Source: Taibaiella sp.
GTDB taxonomy: Bacteria; Bacteroidota; Bacteroidia; Chitinophagales; Chitinophagaceae
NCBI GenBank assembly: GCA_019638495.1
Contig: JAHBTQ010000001.1
Location: 620,001-684,000 of the forward strand
Direction of reading: 5' to 3'
Length of the DNA stretch: 64,000 nucleotides
Both the position numbers and the translations under genes were made by a program. Shown one piece after another: positions 51,560-59,857 of the stretch (positions within the stretch are counted from its first letter, which is position 1; the number at the start of each line of letters is the position of its first letter). The notes beneath the pieces were generated by a model. It was not told the origin of the DNA. It worked only from the letters and a program-made list of their open reading frames with translations, and did not search any database.

Positions 51560-52846
51560 ATGAGAAAACTATTGGCACTGTTTTGCTGCCTGGAAATATT
51601 GTACATAACCTTCCTGGTAAATACAGCGGGGCCGTTTTTGTCACCGGTTATTTTGTTTGGTGTATCCATAGGTATAGCCTGGAGTTATCTGAAGTTATCT
51701 ACCGGAGCTTATTCTTTAAGTGCGGGGAAGGAGATGAACAAAACGCTCTTCCCGGTGCTACAGTGGGCCGCTTTTGCTGCGCTTTTCTATTTCACTTTTA
51801 GCTGGCTGAAGCATTTCTGGTGGTATGACAAAACTTATGGCGACCCGAATAGCAAATCAGACATCATTCCGCAGATAAATGTGCTGGTAACACGGTTCAT
51901 GTCGGGCGAGCAGCCTTACCAGTTGATCTCCTTTGGCGACTATAGCCTGTTCCCTACGTACATGCCCTTTCAGTGGATGCCCTATATACTGACTGAGTTA
52001 GTGAAAAAAGACTACAGGTGGATCCCTGCGTTCGCAATGTGGGCCATGTCGCTCTATTATTTCTTACGGCACCGAAACGATTTCGGACGGCATTGGTGGG
52101 CTGTGATCATCCCGGTTTGGCCACTGATCCTCTGGGGAGAGTTTATGATGCACGACCGGAAGATATTCGTCTTTACCGTGGAGGGACTCATTGCCGCCTA
52201 TTATCTATTTGTGGCAGAGAGTACGCGCCTGCGAAGCATTGTGCCATTGGCAATAGGCATAGGGATATGCCTGCTTTCGCGGTACAGCGTTGTTTTCTGG
52301 GTGCCGCTATGTGCGTTCCTATTCTTCATTGCCGGCAAAAAGAAGGGTGCGCTTATTTTGTGCGCAATACCATTAGTGATGATCGTCCTTTTCTATTGGT
52401 TTCCATTCTTGCGGCGCGACCCTTCTATTTTTCTGCAGGGATATAACTACCACACTAATGCCGCCTATTATGAATGGATTCATGACCTCCAAGGATTTGG
52501 TGGAGAAGTGTATGTCTACAATGGGTTAGGGTTCAGTTCTTATGCCATGAAGTTTTTTTCTGGTGATATAGCGGCAAAAGTGCTTGCTTATAAGAAGGTG
52601 CACTTTTTAGCTTGCATTCTTTGTGTAACACTATTGGGCTGGTTCTACTATCGTAACCAGGCGAAATACGACCTGAGGGCGTTTTTATTGTTTTCGCTCA
52701 AAGTATATATCACGGTGTTTTACGCATTCATCCAGATACCTTACAAATACCTTTTTTTCGTGCCCATGGCCATTTCCGCTTCTCTACTGGCGGCAGGACT
52801 CTCTGTTAAGAATAACAGAATCTTGAAAAGTGAAGAACCGGCCTGA
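51560..52846 (+). CDS. multi-pass membrane protein, GT-C glycosyltransferase-like
   Basis: A 428-residue protein with about ten transmembrane helices (e.g. LLALFCCLEILYITFLV; WAAFAALFYFTFSWLK; IVPLAIGIGICLLSRYSVVFWVPLCAFLFFIA). The first large loop has YDKTYGDPNSKSDIIPQINVLVTRFMSGEQPYQLISFGDYSLFPTYMPFQWMPYI, reminiscent of GT87/DUF2029 mannosyltransferases where acidic residues bind the lipid-sugar donor. The call rests on layout rather than a full signature. The ATG at 51560 is chosen over a GTG six codons upstream. Neighbours give no clear pathway. Confidence 0.65.
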   Translation: MRKLLALFCCLEILYITFLVNTAGPFLSPVILFGVSIGIAWSYLKLSTGAYSLSAGKEMNKTLFPVLQWAAFAALFYFTFSWLKHFWWYDKTYGDPNSKSDIIPQINVLVTRFMSGEQPYQLISFGDYSLFPTYMPFQWMPYILTELVKKDYRWIPAFAMWAMSLYYFLRHRNDFGRHWWAVIIPVWPLILWGEFMMHDRKIFVFTVEGLIAAYYLFVAESTRLRSIVPLAIGIGICLLSRYSVVFWVPLCAFLFFIAGKKKGALILCAIPLVMIVLFYWFPFLRRDPSIFLQGYNYHTNAAYYEWIHDLQGFGGEVYVYNGLGFSSYAMKFFSGDIAAKVLAYKKVHFLACILCVTLLGWFYYRNQAKYDLRAFLLFSLKVYITVFYAFIQIPYKYLFFVPMAISASLLAAGLSVKNNRILKSEEPA

Positions 52847-52895
52847 CCTCATTGCGCGATAATATCCCGTAATTTTAGTACTTAAAACATAACAG

Positions 52896-53648
52896 ATGAA
52901 AAATGCCTTGAGTGTTTTCTTAGCAGGTTCATTATTGTTGAGCACTTTCAACTCTGCAACCGCGCAAGGTTGGAAAGGAGTATTGAAAGATGCCACAAAA
53001 AAGGTGACCACTGCGGCAGGGGGAGCCGGTACTGGCAAGGGCAACCTAACTGACGGTGAAATAACTGCCGGCCTGAAGGAGGCCCTGAGGGTAGGAACTC
53101 AAAATGCGACCGGAAAGGTATCGGCGACAAATGGTTTCTTTGGTAACCAGTTGATAAAGGTGCTGATGCCGCCAGAAGCTAAGAAAATTGAAACTGCACT
53201 GAGGTCTATAGGGATGGGCGCCCAGGTAGACAAGGCTATACTATCTATGAACCGTGCAGCGGAGGATGCATCTTCGAAAGCGGTGCCAATATTTGTTGAC
53301 GCGATTACGTCAATGAGCATCCAGGATGGGATGTCGATATTGAAAGGCAGCAATGACGCTGCTACCCAGTATCTGAAAGGCAGAACAACTGCACAGCTTA
53401 CAACAGCATTTCGCCCCGTGATACAAGCCTCGCTAAATAAGGTGAATGCAACTGCCTACTGGAAGGAAATAGTAACCATCTATAATAAACTTCCTACTAC
53501 CCGCCAGAAAATAAACCCGGACCTGACGGCATGGGTTACTGACAGGGCACTCAATGGCATATTTGTGTATGTGGCACAGGAGGAGGCTCAAATCCGCTCA
53601 AATCCTGCTGCCCGGGTAACAGATATCCTGAAAAGAGTATTTGGATAG
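52896..53648 (+). CDS. exported DUF4197 protein
   Basis: A 250-residue exported protein with a Sec signal (ALSVFLAGSLLLSTFNSATA). The mature part is helical and matches DUF4197: LTDGEITAGLKEALRVGTQNATGKVSATNGFFGNQLIKVLMPPEAKKIETALRSIGMG, AEDASSKAVPIFVDAITSMSIQDGMSILKGSNDAATQYLK, and the ending GIFVYVAQEEAQIRSNPAARVTDILKRVFG. The domain is widespread in the periplasm of Gram-negative bacteria and has no known function. Confidence 0.9.
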   Translation: MKNALSVFLAGSLLLSTFNSATAQGWKGVLKDATKKVTTAAGGAGTGKGNLTDGEITAGLKEALRVGTQNATGKVSATNGFFGNQLIKVLMPPEAKKIETALRSIGMGAQVDKAILSMNRAAEDASSKAVPIFVDAITSMSIQDGMSILKGSNDAATQYLKGRTTAQLTTAFRPVIQASLNKVNATAYWKEIVTIYNKLPTTRQKINPDLTAWVTDRALNGIFVYVAQEEAQIRSNPAARVTDILKRVFG

Positions 53649-53788
53649 AGCCCCGAATTGATAATTTTTTCAACTCGCGGAGTTTGCCCCTCAGATAAAA
53701 TAGCTTTAAATTGCGTTAGGTGAATATATTGCTACGCCTATTACCGGCGATAGCATGGTTGTTTTATTGGTATTAAAATGGGTATATA

Positions 53789-55489
53789 ATGTCTCAGGAT
53801 TCGACTTTTGATCTGGCTACATGGTGGAATGGTATTTCATTTAGCGGTAAGGAACAGTACACATTGCAGGAAGATGGCCGATTGTTGCTGCATGCAGGCA
53901 AAGAGGGCCAGGAACGGCTGATAGCCGAAGTAAACGAGGGTAACGCAGAGACCGTAACACAGCCACTGCAAGAAAAGTACGCACAACTGCTAAGCCGTGC
54001 AAACGAACTGGAGACCGAGTGGCAGGCTGCTACTGACAAGCTGAAACTAGCCGACAAAGTACATTCCCTGCTGCATAGTGCGCGCAGCGCTGCGGCGCTG
54101 GGAGATGTGGATGGCATTGTGGCCCGTGTAAATGAATGGGAAAAGGAAGTAACTGCGATATACGAAGCTAACTATGCCGTGAAGCTGCAACTTGTGGAAG
54201 AAGCTGAGGCACTTGCCGAAAGTACAGACTGGAAGGAAACACCCAACACTTTCAGAGCCATTATAGATAAGTGGAAAGCAGCGGGCCATACCGACAAGAA
54301 CAGAAGCGATAGATTGTGGGGCAGGATAGAAGATGCCCGCAACAAATTCAACGAAAACAAGCATAAGCATTTCGAAGACCAGGAGAAAGACCTGCTGGGT
54401 AACCTGGACCTGAAGCTGGACCTGGTGGAGCAGGCGGAATCGCTGGTAAACTCTGAAGAGTGGAAGAAGACGTCAGAGACATTTCACAGGCTTACCAATG
54501 AATGGAAAACAATAGGCCATACGCTTAGCAAGAAGAATGAAGAGCTTTGGCAGCGTTTTATTGCTGCGAAGAGTGCTTTTTTCGACCGCAAGAGGGCTCA
54601 CAGTGACCGGATAAACCAGGAGCAGGAAGTAAATGCAGTAAAAAAGGCAGAGCTGGTAGAAAAAGCCGAAGCCCTGAAAGACAGTACCGACTGGAACAAG
54701 ACGGCTATAGCTTTTGCGGCCCTGATGGAGGAATGGAAAAAGACCGGACGCGTAGGTGGTGAAAAGGGAGATGAATTGTGGAACCGGTTCACAGCGGCAC
54801 AGGAGCAATTCTTCACTGCCAAGAGGTCTCACACATCTGAGATAAAAACAATGCATGAGAAGAACCTGGCATTGAAACAGGATTTGCTGCAACGGGCTGA
54901 GCGAATCAAAAACTCAAACCACTGGGGCGACACTACCGCAGAAATGAATGAGCTGCTGGACGAGTGGAAAAAAATAGGCCCTGTAGCCAGGGAATATTCC
55001 AATAAGATCTGGGAACAGTTCCTTGCGGCCCGGAAGCACTTCTTTGCCCGTAAAGATGCCAGCCGTGACCAGCGCCGCGCTCATATGGATGCTGTGAAGG
55101 CGTTCCGATCAGCGCAGGCCAAGGAAATGGTGGGCAAGCTGCTGAATGACATACGTGATGAAGAGGAGAAGCTGGAAGACTTCAAGAATGCGCTGAACAA
55201 CATAACCCCAGGAAAGAAGGCAGAGGAACTGAAGACACACCTGGAGGCATTGCTAGCAGATGGGGAAATAAAACTGAGGCGGCTGCGCGAGAAATATGAA
55301 GCTGTGAAAGAAGAATATGGAAAGCAGGCCGCAAAGGCTGAAAAAGAAACGCTGGCTGAGCAAAGCGAAGTGAAGCCGGAGGCGGTAGCAACCGAAGTAG
55401 TAGCGGAAGCCCAGGAACCGGTGACGGAGCCAGAGGACACCCGAGAGGAAAAAGAGAATAGTGAGTCAGGCGGGTCAACTTTGGAATAA
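53789..55489 (+). CDS. DUF349-repeat coiled-coil protein
   Basis: A 566-residue highly charged helical protein with about five DUF349-type repeats of roughly 75 residues. Each has the form A-E-x2-x-S-x-(D/E)W-x2-T-x5-L-x2-EWK-x-(I/T)G-x14-LW-x-RF-x-AA-x3-F-F-x-K, for example STDWNKTAIAFAALMEEWKK. The C-terminus is acidic (SEVKPEAVATEVVAEAQEPVTEPEDT). The function of DUF349 is not known. The SUI1/YciH gene lies 33 bp downstream on the same strand. Confidence 0.9.
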   Translation: MSQDSTFDLATWWNGISFSGKEQYTLQEDGRLLLHAGKEGQERLIAEVNEGNAETVTQPLQEKYAQLLSRANELETEWQAATDKLKLADKVHSLLHSARSAAALGDVDGIVARVNEWEKEVTAIYEANYAVKLQLVEEAEALAESTDWKETPNTFRAIIDKWKAAGHTDKNRSDRLWGRIEDARNKFNENKHKHFEDQEKDLLGNLDLKLDLVEQAESLVNSEEWKKTSETFHRLTNEWKTIGHTLSKKNEELWQRFIAAKSAFFDRKRAHSDRINQEQEVNAVKKAELVEKAEALKDSTDWNKTAIAFAALMEEWKKTGRVGGEKGDELWNRFTAAQEQFFTAKRSHTSEIKTMHEKNLALKQDLLQRAERIKNSNHWGDTTAEMNELLDEWKKIGPVAREYSNKIWEQFLAARKHFFARKDASRDQRRAHMDAVKAFRSAQAKEMVGKLLNDIRDEEEKLEDFKNALNNITPGKKAEELKTHLEALLADGEIKLRRLREKYEAVKEEYGKQAAKAEKETLAEQSEVKPEAVATEVVAEAQEPVTEPEDTREEKENSESGGSTLE

Positions 55490-55500
55490 TATTCAGTACG

Positions 55501-55522
55501 ACAGAAACAGAAACAGAAACAG
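55501..55522 (+). repeat. ACAGAA short tandem repeat before SUI1
   Basis: Three copies of ACAGAA plus ACAG run directly up to the ATG at 55523. The tract sits where the ribosome-binding region would be. A change of repeat number would alter spacing but not a reading frame. Confidence 0.6.
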
Positions 55523-55861
55523 ATGTCAAAGAAACATACAGCGAGGCCGGATGGCCTCGCTTATTCTACCAACAAAGATTTCTTCAACGACTTTCCGCAA
55601 GAGGAAGCGGCGGAGACGCTACCTGCTGCCCAGCAGAAACTGCGCGTGAAACTGGATACAAAGCAGCGAGCCGGCAAGGTTGTGACCCTGGTAGATGGCT
55701 TTATTGGTACAAACGCTGACCTGGAGGAGCTGGGAAAGAAGCTAAAAACAAAATGCGGTGCAGGTGGAAGCGCCAAAGATGGCCAGGTACTGGTGCAAGG
55801 CGACTATAAGGACAAGGTAATTACCTGGCTGCGCGAGTGGGGGTATTCTCAAACAAAATAG
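55523..55861 (+). CDS. SUI1/YciH-family translation factor
   Basis: A 112-residue eIF1/SUI1-like protein. The core is KLRVKLDTKQRAGKVVTLVDGFIGTNADLEELGKKLKTKCGAGGSAKDGQVLVQGDYKDKVITWLREWGY, matching SUI1 domains including the basic loop and the GGSAKDG motif. Bacterial YciH is thought to affect initiation fidelity, but it is not essential where tested. It follows the DUF349 gene and may be in its operon. A strong dyad follows in the next gap. Confidence 0.92.
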   Translation: MSKKHTARPDGLAYSTNKDFFNDFPQEEAAETLPAAQQKLRVKLDTKQRAGKVVTLVDGFIGTNADLEELGKKLKTKCGAGGSAKDGQVLVQGDYKDKVITWLREWGYSQTK

Positions 55862-55936
55862 ACGTGAAACACGTGGTCACCAAATAGCAAACACATTAGA
55901 ATGTGACCGTCGCTCACCGATACTTCACATAAATAC

Positions 55937-55968
55937 AAATAGCCGACACCTACTGGTATCGGCTATTT
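55937..55968. terminator. terminator hairpin after rplT (possibly bidirectional)
   Basis: The arms AAATAGCCGA and TCGGCTATTT (55937-55946, 55959-55968) pair perfectly, extended by three more pairs around a 4-base loop. It lies 18 bp past the rplT stop on the minus strand, with GTATTTAT following; on the plus strand it follows the SUI1 gene by 75 bp. Confidence 0.7.
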
Positions 55969-55985
55969 GCTTTATAAGTAATAGC

Positions 55986-56330
55986 TTATTTTACCTGTGC
56001 AACGAGGTTCTTGAAAGTTTCAGGCTCGTTCATCGCCAGATCAGCCAGTACCTTGCGGTTCAGGTTGATGCCCTTAGAAGAGAGGCGGTTGATGAAGGTA
56101 GAGTAGTTCATACCCTCTTCACGAACTGCTGCGTTGATACGAACGATCCACAGAGACCTGTATTCGCGCTTTTTCAGCTTGCGGCCTACATATTTGTAGC
56201 CCAGACCTTTTTCTAATACGTTTTTGGCAACGGTATAGACGTTTTTGCGCTTACCATAGAAGCCTTTCGCTCCTTTCAGTATTTTCTTTCTTCTCGCGCG
56301 TGATGCAACTGCATTTACCGAACGTGGCAT
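55986..56330 (-). CDS. rplT: ribosomal protein bL20
   Basis: A 114-residue protein that opens [32 protein letters not shown], the classic L20 start, and continues [62 protein letters not shown]. It is an early 50S assembly protein contacting 23S rRNA. It follows rpmI by 77 bp. In many bacteria infC precedes this pair and L20 represses the operon; here infC is not adjacent. Confidence 0.97.
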   Translation of the reverse strand: MPRSVNAVASRARRKKILKGAKGFYGKRKNVYTVAKNVLEKGLGYKYVGRKLKKREYRSLWIVRINAAVREEGMNYSTFINRLSSKGINLNRKVLADLAMNEPETFKNLVAQVK

Positions 56331-56407
56331 AATTTATTTGTTTTAAACCCCGTTTGCTTTTGCTTCCGGGGAAGGATTGTTTACTTCTTTATTGTTCTTT
56401 CAGGGGC

Positions 56408-56605
56408 TTACGCCATCACCAGCATCTTCTTCACGAGGCGCATGTTAGCCGGGTGAACCAAGCCATGGATACGCAGATGACGCTTACGCGACTTAGACTT
56501 TTTAGTCAGAAGGTGGCTCTTAAAAGCCTTATACCTGCGCACTTTGCCAGTTCCTGTAACCCTGAACGTCTTTTTAGCACGTGAGTGCGTCTTCATTTTT
56601 GGCAT
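56408..56605 (-). CDS. rpmI: ribosomal protein bL35
   Basis: A 65-residue basic protein: [62 protein letters not shown]. The [10 protein letters not shown] start and [16 protein letters not shown] middle are the L35 signature. It has its own -7 box at 56626-56633 and is the first gene of rpmI-rplT. The usual infC upstream is missing; the gene upstream is the 57-codon ORF and then clpX. Confidence 0.96.
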   Translation of the reverse strand: MPKMKTHSRAKKTFRVTGTGKVRRYKAFKSHLLTKKSKSRKRHLRIHGLVHPANMRLVKKMLVMA

Positions 56606-56625
56606 GGTATCTTAAATTTGGACGG

Positions 56626-56633
56626 CAAAGGTA
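56626..56633 (-). promoter_or_regulatory. -7 box of rpmI-rplT
   Basis: The minus strand reads TACCTTTG, a full TAnnTTTG match, with a leader of about 16-20 nt before the ATG at 56605. No TTTG is found at the -33 distance. Confidence 0.5.
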
Positions 56634-56721
56634 AGTAAATTATTCTATTGAATATTACCTGCCGGATATTTTATTTTTCTTGGTCAAATTTATTTTTCCG
56701 TCACGTAAAAATTGTGACTTA

Positions 56722-56895
56722 CTAGTGCATAAAGTCGTCTTCTTTAGGCATATCGGCAAAAAACTTGTTTACCACCCCGCTGAACATAGGCGGCACCTTG
56801 CCCTGCAGAAACTCCTTCATAGCCATAATAGACTTTATGGCCTGCTCATCTGTAAGCCCTGCTTTATCCTTCAGTAATTGCACTAACTCCTGCAT
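56722..56895 (-). CDS. small 57-residue protein downstream of clpX
   Basis: A short reading frame, ATG at 56895 and TAG at 56722: MQELVQLLKDKAGLTDEQAI, then KSIMAMKEFLQGKVPPMFSG, then VVNKFFADMPKEDDFMH. Composition and helix-loop-helix pattern look like a real protein, resembling the small DUF2267-like/regulatory proteins with LTDEQA...KxxIPPMFSG...NFF seen in Bacteroidota, though I cannot name it firmly. It starts 43 bp after the clpX stop on the same strand, so it may be co-transcribed with clpX. Function unknown. Confidence 0.7.
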   Translation of the reverse strand: MQELVQLLKDKAGLTDEQAIKSIMAMKEFLQGKVPPMFSGVVNKFFADMPKEDDFMH

Positions 56896-56937
56896 AAGAT
56901 TACTTTTTTATTCTTTGTTATTCTCTTCGCGCTTCGT

Positions 56938-58197
56938 TTATGCGGCCTTTTTTATCTGCTCCAGCTTAGAGTGTTCTATCATTTGCTCAGCATATTCCAA
57001 TGTGAGGTGGAAAGTGCCATCGTGCTGCTCAGAAGGCAGGTCGAACATAGCATCTGTAAGTATCATCTCGCAGATGGCCCTTAGCCCGCGGCCTCCCAAC
57101 TTATATTGTACAGCCTTGCGCACCATATAGTCCAGCGCCTCGTCTTCTACAGTCAGTGTAATGCCTTCATATTCGAAAAGGCGCTTGTATTGTTTGATCA
57201 GCGCATTTTTAGGCTCCGTCAAAATCCTCTTCAGGGACGCCTCGTCGAGCGGGTTCAGGTAGGTAACGATCGGCAGACGACCCAGTAGCTCCGGTATCAG
57301 TCCAAATGTGCGCAAGTCCTGAGCGTTAACGTACTGCAGCAGATTTGCCCTGTCTATGTCCTTGCTTGCCTTTATCGCATTGTAGCCAATAGAACTTGTC
57401 TGTATGCGTCGAGCTATCATCTTATCAATGCCCTCGAACGCACCGCCGCATATGAAAAGGATGTTCTGTGTGTTCACCTTAATCATCTTCTGCTCAGGGT
57501 GCTTACGGCCGCCCTGCGGTGGCACCAGCACCTCGCTGCCCTCCAGCAGCTTCAGCATGGCTTGCTGCACGCCTTCTCCGCTAACATCGCGGGTAATGGA
57601 TGGGTTGTCGCTCTTGCGGCCTGTTTTATCAAGCTCGTCTATATACACGATACCACGCTCAGCAGCAGCCACATCGTAGTTGCTGGCCTGCAATAAGCGG
57701 GAAAGAATGCTTTCCACGTCCTCGCCCACATAACCCGCCTCTGTGAACACAGTAGCGTCCACAATGGCAAAAGGCACCTGGAGCAGCCTGGCGATAGTCT
57801 TTGCCAGCAAGGTTTTGCCCGTACCGGTCTCACCCACCATCATGATGTTTGACTTTTCGATCTCCACATCATCCATCTTGGCCATAGTGAGGCGCTTGTA
57901 GTGGTTGTATATGGCAACCGAGAGCACCTTTTTCGCATCATTCTGCCCAATGACATACTGATCGAGGAAAGCCATGATCTCCCTTGGCTTGTACAATTTG
58001 GTCTTCTGTATGTCTGCGGGCTTTGAAGGTGGTGTTTCAGCCTTTTCCTTGTCATTGCCAGTAGCTTCCAGCAACAGGCTATGCGCATTCTCTATGCACT
58101 GGTCGCAGATATTTCCTTTTATTCCGGTAAACAGGATGTTTACATCCGATTCTCCGCGATCGCAGAAGGAGCACCGCTTTTCAGTTATTTTGGCCAT
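56938..58197 (-). CDS. clpX: ATP-dependent Clp protease ATP-binding subunit ClpX
   Basis: A 419-residue AAA+ unfoldase that feeds ClpP. The N-terminal zinc-binding domain is [26 protein letters not shown]. Walker A is [17 protein letters not shown], Walker B is [13 protein letters not shown], and the arginine-finger region SIGYNAI and the ClpP-contact loop (IGYN/IGF-like) follow, with sensor 2 in [14 protein letters not shown] ([10 protein letters not shown]). Length and order are normal. clpP is not in this window. A TACCTTTG box lies 24 bp upstream. Confidence 0.97.
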   Translation of the reverse strand: MAKITEKRCSFCDRGESDVNILFTGIKGNICDQCIENAHSLLLEATGNDKEKAETPPSKPADIQKTKLYKPREIMAFLDQYVIGQNDAKKVLSVAIYNHYKRLTMAKMDDVEIEKSNIMMVGETGTGKTLLAKTIARLLQVPFAIVDATVFTEAGYVGEDVESILSRLLQASNYDVAAAERGIVYIDELDKTGRKSDNPSITRDVSGEGVQQAMLKLLEGSEVLVPPQGGRKHPEQKMIKVNTQNILFICGGAFEGIDKMIARRIQTSSIGYNAIKASKDIDRANLLQYVNAQDLRTFGLIPELLGRLPIVTYLNPLDEASLKRILTEPKNALIKQYKRLFEYEGITLTVEDEALDYMVRKAVQYKLGGRGLRAICEMILTDAMFDLPSEQHDGTFHLTLEYAEQMIEHSKLEQIKKAA

Positions 58198-58220
58198 TAG
58201 ATACGTCGTAATTGGGTGGG

Positions 58221-58228
58221 CAAAGGTA
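58221..58228 (-). promoter_or_regulatory. -7 box of clpX
   Basis: The minus strand reads TACCTTTG, a full TAnnTTTG match, with a leader of about 19 nt before the ATG at 58197. No TTTG is found at 18-21 bp upstream. Confidence 0.48.
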
Positions 58229-58357
58229 CGAAAACGAATATTAACACGCGCGACAACAGATATGTGTTAACATGCCTGTTAGGTCACAGTATTGTGAATA
58301 CTCAAAGGGAGTTTTCCTCTATCCCGGTGGGCAATCAATACTTCAGAACGGCGTGCG

Positions 58358-59383
58358 TCATAACCCCTGGAATTGCCGCAGAAAGCGGACATCATTCTGA
58401 GAATACAGGCGCAGATCATTTACCTGGTACTTCACCTGGGTAATGCGCTCAACACCCATACCGAAAGCAAAACCGGTGTAGACGTCCGGGTCTATGCCGA
58501 AATTGCGGAGCATATTGGGGTGTACCATACCGCAACCCAGTATCTCTACCCAGCCGGTGTGCTTGCAGAGGCTGCAGCCACTGCCGCCACAAACGGTGCA
58601 GGAAATGTCCATCTCGGCGCTAGGCTCGGTGAATGGGAAGTAGGAAGGACGGAAACGGACTTTTGTGTCCGGGCCGAACATTTCTGTAACGAAATAATAG
58701 AGCGTTTGCTTCAAGTCTGCGAAAGAAACCCCCTTGTCTACATACAATCCCTCGCACTGGTGGAAAAAGCAGTGTGCACGGGCAGAAATGGTCTCGTTGC
58801 GGTAAACACGGCCCGGGCAAATGACACGTACGGGCAGGGGCTGTGTCTCCAATATACGCGCCTGCACAGACGAAGTATGCGTACGCAGAACCCAATCTGG
58901 ATTCTGAGACACATAGAACGTATCCTGCATATCGCGGGCGGTATGATTTTCCGGCATGTTCAGCGAGGTGAAGTTATGCCAGTCGTCCTCTATCTCAGGG
59001 CCGGTGGCCACGCCGAAGCCGATACGCTCAAAAATGGAAACGATTTGATTTTCCACCATGCGAAGAGGGTGACGGGTGCCCATAGGTATCTCCGTGCCCG
59101 GCAATGTAATGTCGGCAACGACCTTTCCGCCTGTGGCGTCTTCCTTCAGGTTCGCAAACTGTTCATACTTTGCCTCTGCCAACTGCTTAAACGCATTCAG
59201 CAGCAGGCCAGCCTCCTTACGACCCTCCGGCGGAACATTCTTCATTTCCGTGGAGAGGCCCTTTACGATACCCTTGGTACCGAGAAATTTGATGCGATAT
59301 TGTTCCAGATCGGCAGCATCAGCAGGAGTAAACGCGTTTATCTCCAGCTCGTAGGCATGTATTTGTTCCTGTAAGGATGGCAT
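58358..59383 (-). CDS. pheS: phenylalanyl-tRNA synthetase alpha subunit
   Basis: A 341-residue class II synthetase subunit. Motif 2 is RVICPGRVYRNETISARAHCFFHQCEGLYVDKGVSF, motif 3 is YTGFAFGMGVERITQVKYQVNDLRLY, and the N-terminal coiled coil is LQEQIHAYELEINAFTP. A cysteine cluster, SCTVCGGSGCSLCKHTGWVEI, precedes motif 3 and looks like a zinc-binding insert found in this phylum. The ATG at 59383 (MPSLQEQ) is chosen over upstream starts at 59407 and 59491 because family length is then normal and because the promoter covers those upstream codons. pheT is not adjacent. Confidence 0.95.
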   Translation of the reverse strand: MPSLQEQIHAYELEINAFTPADAADLEQYRIKFLGTKGIVKGLSTEMKNVPPEGRKEAGLLLNAFKQLAEAKYEQFANLKEDATGGKVVADITLPGTEIPMGTRHPLRMVENQIVSIFERIGFGVATGPEIEDDWHNFTSLNMPENHTARDMQDTFYVSQNPDWVLRTHTSSVQARILETQPLPVRVICPGRVYRNETISARAHCFFHQCEGLYVDKGVSFADLKQTLYYFVTEMFGPDTKVRFRPSYFPFTEPSAEMDISCTVCGGSGCSLCKHTGWVEILGCGMVHPNMLRNFGIDPDVYTGFAFGMGVERITQVKYQVNDLRLYSQNDVRFLRQFQGL

Positions 59384-59388
59384 AGCGG

Positions 59389-59418
59389 CAAAGATATTGC
59401 TATTCATGGGAATGCAAA
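59389..59418 (-). promoter_or_regulatory. promoter of pheS, overlapping its start region
   Basis: On the minus strand TTTG (59418-59415), an 18-bp spacer and TATCTTTG (59396-59389) form a full promoter match. Only 5 bp separate the -7 box from the ATG at 59383, so transcription should start at or next to the start codon, giving a leaderless message. Confidence 0.6.
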
Positions 59419-59857
59419 TGGCGGGGTGGAATCCTGAACTGGCTGTACCTGCTAAAAATAGTCGCATATCCATTTGAAACAATACCGACACAGCCGCGGA
59501 GATGTTGCAGACGATTCGGTAGACGGGTTAGACGCCTGTGTGTTACGTTGTAGTTCTATCCAGCCAAGGCAACCCGAAATAGGAAAAAATAACAACGAAG
59601 CGGAATATTCCGTTATAAAAACTAATTATGTGAACCCGGAAAGCGAACAAGCGTAGGGGCAAAAGGGCAGATCAGCGAAAAAGGCAGTGTTTCATATGTA
59701 GTATCCTCGGGAACAGGCATTTGCCGAGAAAGAATGTTTTATGACAAAACGCTGGCGTCTTGTGAAAAATAGAAAAGGTGGGTTTCATAAAAACCGGATT
59801 TCTGTAAGCAAAAAGCGCGCTTCACCTTTGTGTCGAAATCAACCAAAAACCCTATCA
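59419..59857. other. non-coding junction between pheS and the phage module
   Basis: About 440 bp with no convincing gene. Short frames exist (e.g. plus 59474-59656) but look random. A 12-bp palindrome CGGAATATTCCG lies at 59601-59612. A promoter-like CACCTTTG (59823-59830), one mismatch from TAnnTTTG, sits 27 bp before the protease ATG. No tRNA, integrase or clear att repeat is seen. This is the likely left edge of the phage element. Confidence 0.5.

Noticed and set aside
58373..59374. 333-codon plus-strand frame opposite pheS
   Set aside because: Antisense shadow of pheS; its product has no domain, while pheS shows all class II motifs.
59741..59857. N-terminal extension of the phage protease from an ATG at 59741
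   Set aside because: The added 39 residues are very basic, unlike the rest, and the protease fold starts right after the ATG at 59858.
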